Notes: a model not told the origin generated them from the letters alone. A DNA stretch of 64,000 bases from UBA5868 sp964482025 (GCA_964482025.1 CAYZVN010000002.1:24828-88827), one strand, 5' to 3'. Positions 26,049 to 34,852 are shown, counted from the stretch's first letter. Numbers and translations: made by a program.

Positions 26049-27286
26049 GCGAACAAACGCAGTTGCGTCTCCTGCTTAGGTGCGCTTAACGCCAGAATGT
26101 GAGAGCGTATTTCCTCCGGCTTCGGCTCGCTCAAAGAGTGGGTCAAACCGGGGCAGTGAATAAAGTAGCGCGCTCGTTTAACCACCACGCCCATGGCCTG
26201 CAAATGCTCGAGACGCAAGCGCTGAAAGCGACGCGAAGACACAATTTTCTTTGCGGATTTAACACCTATGCCGGGTACCCGGAGTATGCGCTCATAATCA
26301 TCGCGATTGATGTCCACCGGGAACACATGCGGGTTGCGCAAGGCATAGGCCAGCTTTGGGTCTACCTCCAAATCCAAATTGGGATGTGCGGAACTCACAA
26401 TCTCATCAACGGCAAATCCGTAAAAGCGCATCAGCCAATCGGCTTGATAAACCCGATTTTCTCGCACGAGCGGTGGCGCCTTGAGATCCGGTACGCGATG
26501 GTCGGTTGCAATGGGGATATAGCCGGAGTAGTACACTCGCCTCAGTTGTTGCTTTTGATAAAGATTGTTAGCCAAATGCAGGATTTGCAAATCGTTTTCG
26601 GGCGAGGCCCCCACAATCAATTGCGTGCTTTGTCCAGCGGGTAAAAATAGCGGTGATTTGCGAGTTTTGGGCGGGCTGGCTTGATACTGAGCCTTTTCTT
26701 CCGCCAGATAATTCATGGGCCGGATAATATCCGGGTAGTTTTTCTCTGGCGCGACCTTCTGCAAACTCGACTCTGAGGGGATCTCAATGTTGACGCTCAA
26801 CCGGTCCGCCACCAGTCCGGCTTCCTGTAACAGCTCTGGGCTGGCTCCAGGAATCGCCTTTAGATGAATATAGCCATTAAAGTTGTGCTCCTTGCGCAAG
26901 GTCCGCGCGACACGCACCAAACGCTCCATGGTGTAATCCGCATTTTTAAAAATGCCCGAACTCAAAAATAGCCCTTCAATATAATTGCGCCGATAAAAAT
27001 TGAGGGTCAGATCTACCACCTCCTCCACGGTAAAAGCGGCCCGCTTTACATCGTTGCTGCGGCGGCTCACGCAATAGGCGCAGTCGTAAATACAATGATT
27101 AGTCAACAAAATCTTCAGCAGCGAAACGCAGCGACCATCTTCGGTATAACTGTGGCAAATGCCCATGCCTTCGGCGTTGCCTAAGCCTTTGTTGGAGTTG
27201 GCGCGTTTACTGCCACTGGACGAGCAGGAGGCATCGTACTTAGCGGCGTCGGCGAGCACTTGGAGCTTTTCGATAATTCTGGACAT
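26045..27286 (-). CDS. Putative DNA modification/repair radical SAM protein (TIGR03916-like)
   Basis: A 413-residue radical SAM enzyme. The cluster motif is C-IYD-C-AY-C at Cys65, Cys69 and Cys72 (CX3CX2C). A SAM-binding barrel follows, with EGLFLSSGIFKNADYTMERLVRVARTLR, YIHLKAIPGA and NIEIPSES. Near residues 335-360 there is a helix-hairpin-helix DNA-binding motif (RVPGIGVKSAKKIV). The N-terminal KYDASCSSSGSKR segment is typical of the family linked to uracil-DNA-glycosylase-like proteins. It is first in a two-gene operon with the TIGR03915 partner. A LexA-type box lies 17-32 bp upstream of the ATG. Confidence 0.9.
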   Translation of the reverse strand: MSRIIEKLQVLADAAKYDASCSSSGSKRANSNKGLGNAEGMGICHSYTEDGRCVSLLKILLTNHCIYDCAYCVSRRSNDVKRAAFTVEEVVDLTLNFYRRNYIEGLFLSSGIFKNADYTMERLVRVARTLRKEHNFNGYIHLKAIPGASPELLQEAGLVADRLSVNIEIPSESSLQKVAPEKNYPDIIRPMNYLAEEKAQYQASPPKTRKSPLFLPAGQSTQLIVGASPENDLQILHLANNLYQKQQLRRVYYSGYIPIATDHRVPDLKAPPLVRENRVYQADWLMRFYGFAVDEIVSSAHPNLDLEVDPKLAYALRNPHVFPVDINRDDYERILRVPGIGVKSAKKIVSSRRFQRLRLEHLQAMGVVVKRARYFIHCPGLTHSLSEPKPEEIRSHILALSAPKQETQLRLFA

Positions 27287-27302
27287 GGAAATAAGCCAAA
27301 CA

Positions 27303-27318
27303 CTGTATGTGCGTACAG
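27303..27318 (-). promoter_or_regulatory. LexA-type SOS box upstream of the radical SAM operon
   Basis: CTGT-N8-ACAG (spacer ATGTGCGT), within a longer partial dyad extending to CCAAA on the left and TTTGG on the right. It lies 17-32 bp before the start codon at 27286, a position overlapping or abutting the promoter. It matches the gammaproteobacterial LexA consensus core exactly. Confidence 0.8.
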
Positions 27319-27468
27319 TATTTGGCTTGAGTCTCTATGTCAATCGGAACCCGGGAAAACACCTCTGGTGATAAGGAGAGGGCTGGAGTAGGGCAGTGGG
27401 AGTGGCGTGACGTAACCGATTTTACTAAAAGCTCGACCGCTCTTATCGATGCATTTCGGACAGGCGCC

Positions 27469-28782
27469 TTATTTACCCGCCCCTTGACGCAGGGCGTCCA
27501 GGGTTTGCTGGTCAAACACGCGCAGATTGTGGCGATCAAAAATACCCGAAGACAAATGATCCAAACCACCGGCATCCCAGTAAAACGGCAGCAGGCCATT
27601 TTCTAAAGCTTTTGCGGTCACGTAGCGATGAAAATGCGCGCGGGACGCCAAGTGCAGCTCCAACGCCTCGCCAGAGACTTGGCCGGTACGGCGCTGCGCG
27701 GTAAATTCACCCAGCACCACCGGCACACCTTTGTCGACAAACTGCTGCTTTACTAGGCCAAACAAGCGGTCGACCTCGTCTTCCTCGCCCCAAGTGGCGT
27801 TGCGCTCGGGGTCGGTGCTGGAGTGATAGTCCTTGCCCCAGTAATAGAATTGTTTGCCCCAGTCGGCATCTTCACTCATCAAGGTGAACTGATAGGGTGT
27901 GTAAAAGTGCAGCTCCGCCATTAGGCGGTCCGGCAAAGTATCCACCGGCAGTTGGTGCATTAGCTGCGCGGTTCGTTCAATATCGGTGTTGGGGCCTTGT
28001 ACCACCAGTACGCGGTAGGCGTTTTTACCCCCTGTGCTGCGCACCGTATCAACAAACGTTTGAAGATAAGACTCCAGTACCGCCATCTGAGTCGCATTAT
28101 CCACATTGGGCTCGTTGGTACCGGCGAACATGACATGTTCGTCAAAATCCCCTAAGTGCGTGGCGATCTGCTGCCAGAAAGCCCGCTGCTTGTCATTGTT
28201 CTCCGCTTGCTTTTCCGGCGTTACATTGTTTTCCAGCCAGCCTTCATCCCAATGGATATTCACAATCACGTAAAGCCCCGCGTCCACCGAATACTCCACC
28301 ACTTCGCGCACTCGGTTTAACCAGGCCGGGTCAATTTCCGCTGTGGTTTGGTCCGCGTACTGGTTCCATGAAACCGGCAGCCGAATGGCATCAAAGCCGT
28401 TTTGCTTGACCAGCTGAATTAACTCGCGAGTTGCCGCTGGATTGCCCCAGGCGGTTTCTCCGCCAATGGCTTCCAGCGAATTCCCCAAATTCCAACCCAG
28501 CTGGATGCGGCTGGCGATCTCCGCTGCGCTACTTTCCATCCCCGTTATATCGGGTGCGCTCGGGCGAGTGTTGTAATTGGGGTAGCGAGACGCTACACCA
28601 GAGGATGAACTGGTGCTGCTTGAGCTTGAGGAGGACGACGAACTGCTAGATGTGGATGCGCTCGAACTCGACGAAGAAGAACTAGAGGAAGAAGAGCTAG
28701 ACGACTGGCCGCTGCCTCCACAGGCCGTTAGTAAAATTAATAGCGTAAAAAGTGCGAGTAGGTTTGCTGTAGTGTTTTTCAT
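27469..28782 (-). CDS. GH5-type beta-glycanase (probable cellulase), lipoprotein with polyserine linker
   Basis: A 437-residue secreted enzyme. A type II signal ends in LLTAC (lipid-anchor Cys at residue 21). A serine-rich linker (about residues 26-61) is typical of Cellvibrio and Saccharophagus carbohydrate enzymes. The GH5 barrel follows: RIQLGWNLGNSLEAIGG, NGFDAIRLPVSWNQY, VIVNIHWDEGW, FAGTNEPNV with the acid/base Glu, AELHFYTPYQF and VVLGEF with the nucleophile Glu. No carbohydrate-binding module is seen. Likely attached to the outer membrane, cutting cellulose or related beta-glucans; subfamily and exact substrate cannot be read here. Monocistronic. Confidence 0.88.
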   Translation of the reverse strand: MKNTTANLLALFTLLILLTACGGSGQSSSSSSSSSSSSSSSASTSSSSSSSSSSSSTSSSSGVASRYPNYNTRPSAPDITGMESSAAEIASRIQLGWNLGNSLEAIGGETAWGNPAATRELIQLVKQNGFDAIRLPVSWNQYADQTTAEIDPAWLNRVREVVEYSVDAGLYVIVNIHWDEGWLENNVTPEKQAENNDKQRAFWQQIATHLGDFDEHVMFAGTNEPNVDNATQMAVLESYLQTFVDTVRSTGGKNAYRVLVVQGPNTDIERTAQLMHQLPVDTLPDRLMAELHFYTPYQFTLMSEDADWGKQFYYWGKDYHSSTDPERNATWGEEDEVDRLFGLVKQQFVDKGVPVVLGEFTAQRRTGQVSGEALELHLASRAHFHRYVTAKALENGLLPFYWDAGGLDHLSSGIFDRHNLRVFDQQTLDALRQGAGK

Positions 28783-28832
28783 TGTTATTCCACCGAGTTT
28801 AAGAGGGTGTCACCGCCAGCGATACTAAGAAA

Positions 28833-28851
28833 TTGGCTTTTCAAAAGCCAA
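28833..28851. promoter_or_regulatory. 19-bp palindrome upstream of the GH5 gene, possible operator
   Basis: TTGGCTTTT-C-AAAAGCCAA is a perfect dyad with one central base. It lies 51-69 bp upstream of the glycanase start in a 317-bp divergent intergenic region (28783-29099). It could bind a dimeric regulator or form a leader hairpin. I see nothing else distinctive in that region. Confidence 0.5.
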
Positions 28852-29099
28852 CGGGCGAATGGCGGAATCGGCACAAAAAATGAAAGTTTTGCTGCCATAG
28901 GGCGTTTTTATGGAGTTTTGTGAAGGTGATCACTCCCGCGATTCGTTCTCAATCGCGCTGATAAAGAGGGCAGAGGGATGATGCCGCCGTATGGGAATAT
29001 GTTGGCGATCGCACCGCGCCTCACTGGTGGCGGACGTAGAATTTTCGCATGTTGACCAAATGAGCGCGTGCTCTTCAGGGCGGCGTAAACGGGGTGAGT

Positions 29100-30002
29100 A
29101 TGAGTGAGTTCCGCGTGGGTATTTCCGGCTGGCGTTACGCGCCATGGCGCAAGAACTTTTACCCCGAGGGGCTGACGCAGGCGCGAGAGTTATATTTTGC
29201 TTCGCGATCGGTCAACAGCATTGAAATCAACGGGTCGTTTTACGCCTTACAAACGCCCGAGCGCTACCAGAATTGGTATGCCGATACCCCAGATGACTTT
29301 GTTTTTAGTGTTAAAGCCCCCCGATTTATCACCCACATACGACGGCTTAAAGAGGTAGAGCATCCCGTAGCCAACTTTTTTGCGTCTGGTGTGCTTCATC
29401 TCAAAAAGAAATTAGGCCCAATCCTGTGGCAATTTCCACCCAGTTTTAAGTTTGATCCGCCATTGTTCGAAGATTTCCTGCAGCTGTTACCGAGGACCGC
29501 GAAGGAGGCGACGAAGGGGGTGCAGAAATACCGCGATTTTGCGAACCCGACCCTGCAGGGGCAGCGTCTGCGTCATTGCGTCGAAATTCGCAACACAACA
29601 TTTGTCGAGCCGAGGTTTGTTGAATTGCTGCGTCGTTTTAATGTCGCGCTGGTGGTGGCCGATTCGGCCGGACGTTTTCCCTACGCCGAAGACATCACCA
29701 GTGATTTTGTGTATATGCGGTTGCATGGGGATACGGAATTGTATAAAAGCGGCTATTCCGACGCGGCACTGGAACGCTGGTTCGAGCGGATGCTCGCCTG
29801 GAGCAAGGGCGGCGAGCCAAAAGACCCCAAACGCATTACCGAGACCGAGGCTCCGCGCTTATCCGAAGGTCGGGACGTTTTTTGCTATTTTGACAATACC
29901 GACAAGCTCTGGGCACCTTATGATGCCCGTAAGGTTTTGCAAAAGCTGGATTTGCTTAAAAACCTACCGGCAGAGCCGGGTAAACTCGATGACACTCTAT
30001 AG
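29100..30002 (+). CDS. DUF72 family protein
   Basis: A 300-residue TIM-barrel-like protein of the DUF72 (YecE) family. Landmarks: VGISGWRYAPWRKNFYPEGL, NSIEINGSFYALQTPERYQNWYADTPDDFVFSVKAPRFITHIRRLK, GPILWQFPPSFKFD, CVEIRNTTF, YMRLHGDTELYKSGYSD and FCYFDNTDKLWAPYDARKV. Function is not firmly known. The ATG at 29100 is two codons inside the first possible GTG. A single-gene unit divergent from the GH5 gene. Confidence 0.9.
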   Translation: MSEFRVGISGWRYAPWRKNFYPEGLTQARELYFASRSVNSIEINGSFYALQTPERYQNWYADTPDDFVFSVKAPRFITHIRRLKEVEHPVANFFASGVLHLKKKLGPILWQFPPSFKFDPPLFEDFLQLLPRTAKEATKGVQKYRDFANPTLQGQRLRHCVEIRNTTFVEPRFVELLRRFNVALVVADSAGRFPYAEDITSDFVYMRLHGDTELYKSGYSDAALERWFERMLAWSKGGEPKDPKRITETEAPRLSEGRDVFCYFDNTDKLWAPYDARKVLQKLDLLKNLPAEPGKLDDTL

Positions 30003-30148
30003 CCGCTTCAAGACGCTATGACCGCTTGCCATTGACATTACAAAACCGTATAGCCACCGCCACCATAGGAACACTTGGGCTTTGTTATAAAGGCATTGTG
30101 GACAGCGAGACTGTCTCCTTTAAACCAAAGCCTTGATTGGAGGTTGCT

Positions 30149-30451
30149 ATGAAAAATTTATTTAATGCCAGCGTGTTGTCCGTTGCGCTTGCGGGGTTGT
30201 TAGTGGCAGGTGTGGCGCAGGCTGATCGAGATGACATACGATTGCTGGATGAAACCAAAATCAGCCTCACCGAGGCGATCGCGATTGCTGAGAAACATCA
30301 AAACGGTCGCGCTTATGAGGCGGGAATTGATGATGATCGTTTCTCTCCGATCTATGAGGTGAATGTGGTGACGACGGATGGTCGTATCTATGAGTTGGAT
30401 GTGGATGGTGTGACTGGAGTGGTGAGTAACGTTCGGGAAGACCAAGACTAG
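30149..30451 (+). CDS. PepSY domain periplasmic protein
   Basis: A 100-residue protein with a cleavable signal peptide (about residues 1-26, ending GVAQA). A single PepSY domain follows: KISLTEAIAIAEKHQNGRAYEAGIDDDRFSPIYEVNVVTTDGRIYELDVDGVTG. PepSY domains often inhibit or sense in the periplasm. The two-component system just downstream is a natural candidate partner or regulator. GGAGG at 30139 fixes the ATG. The stretch between it and the regulator holds two hairpins. Confidence 0.87.
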   Translation: MKNLFNASVLSVALAGLLVAGVAQADRDDIRLLDETKISLTEAIAIAEKHQNGRAYEAGIDDDRFSPIYEVNVVTTDGRIYELDVDGVTGVVSNVREDQD

Positions 30452-30517
30452 AACTGCTCCATAATTGTTGCAACCGCCGATACGACGTTAAAAACGGCCT
30501 CTGAGGTTATCTCAAAC

Positions 30518-30543
30518 GCTAGTGGTCCCACCGGACCACTAGC
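30518..30543. other. Perfect 11-bp stem hairpin between PepSY gene and response regulator
   Basis: GCTAGTGGTCC-CACC-GGACCACTAGC with a 4-nt loop and no T tract. It may be an RNA-stabilising hairpin or an operator. Confidence 0.6.
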
Positions 30544-30566
30544 TGAGCTGGCTTTGGGATAAGGTA

Positions 30567-30592
30567 AAACGCCGCCTTGTGAGGCGGCGTTT
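30567..30592 (+). terminator. Terminator-like hairpin after the PepSY unit
   Basis: AAACGCCGCCT-TGTG-AGGCGGCGTTT, ending 20 bp before the response regulator start. The T tract is short, so some read-through is possible. Confidence 0.7.
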
Positions 30593-30611
30593 AATTTGAG
30601 TGTTCTATTCT

Positions 30612-31289
30612 ATGAAACTTCTGTTAGTGGAAGATGATCAGGCAACGGCCGATTTTATTTTGCGTGGGCTGAAAGAGCACGGCCATAGTACGGACTGCGC
30701 GGACAACGGTTTGGATGGACTTATGCTAGCCCAGGAGTCTCATTACGAAGTAATCATCCTGGATCGTATGCTGCCGCGTTTAGATGGACTTACGCTGTTG
30801 CGTACGCTGCGCGACGCGGGCAATCAAACCCCGGTCATTATGCTTACCGCAATGGGCAGTATTGAAGACCGGGTAACGGGTTTGAGTGCCGGCGCCGAGG
30901 ATTATCTGGTCAAACCTTTTGCCTTTGCAGAGTTGTATGCGCGCATTGGTGCTCTTGCTCGCCGTCCTCCCTTACATAATGAAATTACGAAACTCGCAGT
31001 TGCCGATTTGGAAATGGATTTATTGAAGCGTAAGGTGACTCGTGCAGGGCAGGTGTTGGATCTGCAGCCAACAGAGTTTAAATTGTTGGAATTTCTGCTG
31101 CGTCATGCCGGGCAGGTGGTAACGCGCACCATGTTGTTAGAAGGAGTGTGGGATTTTCACTTTGACCCTAAGACCAACGTTGTTGAAACCCATATCAGTC
31201 GACTGCGCGCTAAAGTCGACCGGGAATTTGATGTGGCTTTGATTCAAACCGTGAGGGGAGCGGGGTATCGAGTCGATGCACCTGCCTAA
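30612..31289 (+). CDS. OmpR-family response regulator
   Basis: A 225-residue DNA-binding regulator. The receiver domain has LLLVEDDQ (acidic pocket), phosphoacceptor Asp in IILDRMLPRLDG, Thr in VIMLTAMGS, and Lys in YLVKPFAFAEL. The C-terminal winged helix contains LQPTEFKLLEFLLRHAGQVVTRTMLLEGVWDFHFDPKTNVVETHISRLRAK and ends GAGYRVDAP. It resembles the PhoP/QseB/CopR type. The kinase gene overlaps it by 14 bp. Likely target, by proximity only, is the PepSY gene upstream. Confidence 0.93.
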   Translation: MKLLLVEDDQATADFILRGLKEHGHSTDCADNGLDGLMLAQESHYEVIILDRMLPRLDGLTLLRTLRDAGNQTPVIMLTAMGSIEDRVTGLSAGAEDYLVKPFAFAELYARIGALARRPPLHNEITKLAVADLEMDLLKRKVTRAGQVLDLQPTEFKLLEFLLRHAGQVVTRTMLLEGVWDFHFDPKTNVVETHISRLRAKVDREFDVALIQTVRGAGYRVDAPA

Positions 31290-32655
31290 ACCTTTCGCCA
31301 AGCTCGTGGGTTTGCACTCGATATTTTCGGCTGGCTCTCGGCGAAAATTCTTTCGCTCGGCCACTTTTCGCCTCGCCAGTCTTTATCTTCTTTTATTCGT
31401 ATTTTCAGTTGCGCTGCTGGTTTGGCTGCTGTTTTTCCAGGTGCGTAAAACCTTGGAAAATGAAGCGCGTTTACAAATCGCGAATGAAGTGAATTTACTG
31501 GTTTTTGAATATCAAGAGGATGGTCTTGAAGAGCTATTGGAAGAGACTGAGGAACGAATTGAGAAAAGCCGATCTCGCGATCGTTTGCTTTATATGGTGC
31601 AAAATCCGCAAGGGCGAGTGATATTCGACCGCGTGCCGCCAGTGGATTCAGACTACGGCTGGCACCAGTTTCGCGGTGGGACTAACGAGCTGTTTTATTT
31701 TGAGCGGCTGGACAATGGTTATGTGCTCGGTGTCGGCAAAGATATGTCGGCACTGGCGGCCACCGAGCGCGCCATGGGGCGAACCTTGTTGTGGGCCTTT
31801 GTGGTGATGTTGGTATTGGGCGCTGCAGGAGGCGTTTGGTTGAGCCGTCGAACCTTGCGGCAACTGGATTCCATTACCCGCACCGCGCAGGCAGTGGGCG
31901 CTGGTCGATTGGCCGAGCGGATACCTCTGCGCGATACCGGCGATGAGCTGGATGAGCTGGGGCGAACCTTGAATTTAATGTTCGACCGAATCGAAAGTTT
32001 AGTTGCAAATGTGCGCCAGGTATCCACCGGTATTGCCCACGATTTGCGCACTCCATTGGCGCGCCTGCGCAATCGGCTGGAGGGTCTTCACGCGGACAAA
32101 AATGGCCTGAGTGATACAGCGGTAGGCGAAGCGATTGCGGAAGTCGACAGTATTTTGCAGACCTTTGCCTCTTTATTGCGCCTGGCCGAGTTGGAAACGG
32201 GTGTTCTTCGAGCCGGTTTTGTAACGGTGGATTTGAGCACCTTGGTGCATCAGGTGGTAGAGCTTTATCAGCCGATTGCCGAGGATAGCGGAAAGACGCT
32301 GCGTTGCGGCCAGTTGGATCCCGATCTGTTTATTCGCGGTGATAAAAACCTGGTGCAGCAGCTGCTTGTCAATCTGCTGGAAAATGCTTATCAACACGCC
32401 GGCCAAAATTGTGACGTTGTGGTAAGTCTGGTTCGCGAGAATCCGCAAATTTTGCTGCGGGTTGCGGATAACGGTGTGGGGATTCCGGTAGCAGAGCGCG
32501 AGCGGCTGATTAAACCATTTCAGCGGCACGACGAGAGCGGGGGTACCGGGCTGGGATTGGCGTTGGTTCATTCCATTGCACAATTACATGATGCGCAGTT
32601 GCGACTTTTGGATAATCATCCCGGTTTGTTGTGCGAGGTCGGCTTTCCCGGTTAG
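31276..32655 (+). CDS. Sensor histidine kinase
   Basis: A 459-residue membrane kinase partnered with the preceding regulator. Helix 1 is at about residues 34-57, a short periplasmic sensor domain at ~58-165 and helix 2 at ~173-192, followed by HAMP. The H-box is STGIAHDLRTPLARLRNRL; ATP-binding boxes are N (LLVNLLENAYQHA), G1 (VADNGVGIP) and G2 (GGTGLGLALVHSIA). All catalytic motifs are intact. The first ~30 residues are basic and cytoplasmic. The signal is unknown. Confidence 0.93.
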   Translation: MHLPKPFAKLVGLHSIFSAGSRRKFFRSATFRLASLYLLLFVFSVALLVWLLFFQVRKTLENEARLQIANEVNLLVFEYQEDGLEELLEETEERIEKSRSRDRLLYMVQNPQGRVIFDRVPPVDSDYGWHQFRGGTNELFYFERLDNGYVLGVGKDMSALAATERAMGRTLLWAFVVMLVLGAAGGVWLSRRTLRQLDSITRTAQAVGAGRLAERIPLRDTGDELDELGRTLNLMFDRIESLVANVRQVSTGIAHDLRTPLARLRNRLEGLHADKNGLSDTAVGEAIAEVDSILQTFASLLRLAELETGVLRAGFVTVDLSTLVHQVVELYQPIAEDSGKTLRCGQLDPDLFIRGDKNLVQQLLVNLLENAYQHAGQNCDVVVSLVRENPQILLRVADNGVGIPVAERERLIKPFQRHDESGGTGLGLALVHSIAQLHDAQLRLLDNHPGLLCEVGFPG

Positions 32656-32722
32656 GCCCGCTTCTTTTGGCAGCCTCGTCGGTTAATCGATAAATAGCTA
32701 AGATAAATCGTGGCTTGATGGA

Positions 32723-32757
32723 GTGGAGAATAGCCGGAATTACCGGCTGCTCTCCAC
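32723..32757 (-). terminator. Hairpin overlapping the minE stop
   Basis: GTGGAGA (32723-32729) pairs with TCTCCAC (32751-32757), with an inner pair TAGCCGG/CCGGCTG. It overlaps the last codons of minE. There is no clear T run, so it is a weak terminator or an mRNA 3' end structure. Confidence 0.45.
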
Positions 32758-33021
32758 GCTGGCGGCCGGTAATTTATCCGGCAAGGTTACGTTAAGCTCA
32801 AGGACCGAGCAATTACCGTGATTATCGAGTTGCACCTCAATATTATCGATGTCGATATCCACATATTTCTTAATCACCTCCATTATGTCCTTCTGCAGTG
32901 CAGCCAGATAATCCGGCTGTTTATGCTGGCGACGCTGGTGCGCCACGATAACCTGGAGGCGCTCCTTTGCGATGGATGCGGTGTTGTTTTTTCTGCGGGT
33001 AAAGTAATCGAGGAAGCTCAT
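32740..33021 (-). CDS. minE: Cell division topological specificity factor MinE
   Basis: A 93-residue protein that drives MinD oscillation and confines division to mid-cell. The N-terminal SFLDYFTRRKNNTASIAKERLQVIVAHQRR is the anti-MinCD/membrane region. The C-terminal half (LQKDIMEVIKKYVDIDIDNIEVQLDNHGNCSVLELNVTLP) is the dimerisation domain. The start overlaps the minD stop by 4 bp. Last gene of minCDE. Confidence 0.96.
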   Translation of the reverse strand: MSFLDYFTRRKNNTASIAKERLQVIVAHQRRQHKQPDYLAALQKDIMEVIKKYVDIDIDNIEVQLDNHGNCSVLELNVTLPDKLPAASVESSR

Positions 33022-33833
33022 GCAGTCCTCCTGAACAGGCGCTGGAACAAGCTTTTGTGTTCGGGGTTCAGAAAACGGTGTTCCACGTCTTCGCCCACCA
33101 AGCGGGCAACGGCGTCAGCGTATGCTTTGCCGGCTTTACTTTCACTGTCGTGAATAACCGGAACCCCTTGGTTCGAGGCTTTAAGGACCGACTGGCACTC
33201 GGGGATTACGCCGAGCAATTTAGTGGCAAGAATTTCCTCGACGTCGGCAACGCCGAGCATTTCGCCGCGGGCAACGCGGTGTGGGTCATAACGGGTGATA
33301 AGCAAATGCTCCACCACATTTTCACCAATTTCCGCTTTGCGCGACTTGCTTTGCAGTATGCCGAGAATCCGGTCGGAGTCGCGCACTGAGGAAACCTCAG
33401 GGTTCGCTACTACTACGGCTTCGTCGGCAAAGTAGAGGGCCATAAAAGCACCGTACTCGATACCCGCTGGCGAATCGCAGATGATGAACTCAAAGTCCAT
33501 TTCTTTTAGTTCGTTTAAGACTTGTTCAACACCTTCTTTGGTGAGGGCATCTTTGTCGCGTGTTTGTGAGGCGGGCAGGATAAACAGATTTTCACAGCGT
33601 TTATCTTTGATCAGCGCCTGCTTTAAGGTCGCATCGCCGTTGATTACATTAACGAAGTCATACACTACGCGGCGCTCACAGTTCATGATGAGGTCGAGGT
33701 TGCGCAGACCTATATCAAAGTCGATTACCGCAGTTTTATGGCCGCGCAGGGCCAAGCCTGTACTGATGGCGGAGCTGGTCGTGGTTTTGCCGACGCCGCC
33801 TTTTCCTGAAGTTACTACGATTATCTTTGCCAA
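33018..33833 (-). CDS. minD: Septum site-determining ATPase MinD
   Basis: A 271-residue membrane-cycling ATPase. The deviant Walker A is GKGGVGKTT near residues 10-18. Other marks are VIDFDIGLRNLDLIMNCERRVVYDFVNV, the Walker B region ICDSPAGIEYGA, and the C-terminal amphipathic membrane-targeting helix KSLFQRLFRRTA. It recruits MinC to block FtsZ at the poles and is displaced by MinE. It lies between minC (21-bp gap) and minE (overlap). Confidence 0.97.
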   Translation of the reverse strand: MAKIIVVTSGKGGVGKTTTSSAISTGLALRGHKTAVIDFDIGLRNLDLIMNCERRVVYDFVNVINGDATLKQALIKDKRCENLFILPASQTRDKDALTKEGVEQVLNELKEMDFEFIICDSPAGIEYGAFMALYFADEAVVVANPEVSSVRDSDRILGILQSKSRKAEIGENVVEHLLITRYDPHRVARGEMLGVADVEEILATKLLGVIPECQSVLKASNQGVPVIHDSESKAGKAYADAVARLVGEDVEHRFLNPEHKSLFQRLFRRTA

Positions 33834-33854
33834 AGTCGTAACCCTTTCAAATGA

Positions 33855-34616
33855 TTAATTGTGTTTGGGCAGAGGATTGATCTGAATGCGACCATCCGCC
33901 AAGTATACTTGCACAGCTTCTTTCCAGTGATTGGTGCGCAGCACCTCATCAACCATAAATTGACCTGCTACAGCGACCAGTTCGGCCTCTTGGCTGCCGC
34001 AAAAAATGCGTGCGTCCTCATTGCCCTGAACACCGGCGAGAGCGCGGCCGCGCAGGGCGCCGTATATATGAATGTTGCCGTCCGCCAACACCTCAGCTCC
34101 AGCCGATACTGCGGCCATGACAATAAGGTCGCCGCCACGCGCGTAGATCTGCTGGCCGGAGCGAATAGGGGTGGTGATGATACGGGTGGGGACGGCGTGT
34201 ACGGCTGGGGGCGGATTGGCTTCGGCCGCTACTTGCTCGGTTTCTTCGGTTAGTTCGCTCTGCTTGGCCCGGCTGCGAGGTAAAACGGCCAACCCTAATT
34301 TGCCGCACTCGTTTTGCAGGCGCGCATTTGCGCCGCGAGCGGCGGTGGGCATTAAGGTAAGGTCGCGGCAGATAAGGCAGAGACCGGCTAAATCGAGGGC
34401 GTCTTGCTCGCTTTCGGTCAGCAACTCAAACCCAAACACCAGCGGCGAGCGCTGAAAAAAAGCGGGGGATTGAGTAACTTTTTCTTCTAGCTCAAGCTGG
34501 ATGGCAGAGAGATCGGCGCTTTTCAGCTCCAGCAGCGTCATCGGGAAGAGGCCGCCCTTTAGCTGGAAGCTTTCCGGACGATCCACTGTGGACGCACGTT
34601 GGGCAGATTTGCTCAT
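33855..34616 (-). CDS. minC: Septum site-determining protein MinC
   Basis: A 253-residue inhibitor of FtsZ assembly. The N-terminal domain (residues ~15-115, QLKGGLFPMTLLELKSADL) binds FtsZ. A variable linker rich in Glu, Ala and Pro spans ~120-145. The C-terminal beta-helix (TPIRSGQQIYARGGDLIVMAAVSAGAEVLADGNIHIYGALRGRALAGVQGNEDARIFC) binds MinD. First gene of minCDE. Confidence 0.96.
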   Translation of the reverse strand: MSKSAQRASTVDRPESFQLKGGLFPMTLLELKSADLSAIQLELEEKVTQSPAFFQRSPLVFGFELLTESEQDALDLAGLCLICRDLTLMPTAARGANARLQNECGKLGLAVLPRSRAKQSELTEETEQVAAEANPPPAVHAVPTRIITTPIRSGQQIYARGGDLIVMAAVSAGAEVLADGNIHIYGALRGRALAGVQGNEDARIFCGSQEAELVAVAGQFMVDEVLRTNHWKEAVQVYLADGRIQINPLPKHN

Positions 34617-34852
34617 TGGCGCAGGTGATTCCTAATGGACGGTTCAGGGAAATTGTATTTATAGAAGCAATCGCACAAAAATGCCTGCTTGGCGCGCTTC
34701 TGTGTTTGCCTCTTATTTAACGTTGGTTTGGACCAATCTTATAAACGACCAAGAATAATCTAATTGGTCACAAATCAAAAGGGACGGTGGAAGAAGATGG
34801 CTTTGGGATGGTTTTCCGGGGGCCCGGTCGGCGCCGAAACCCCCGGGGAAGA

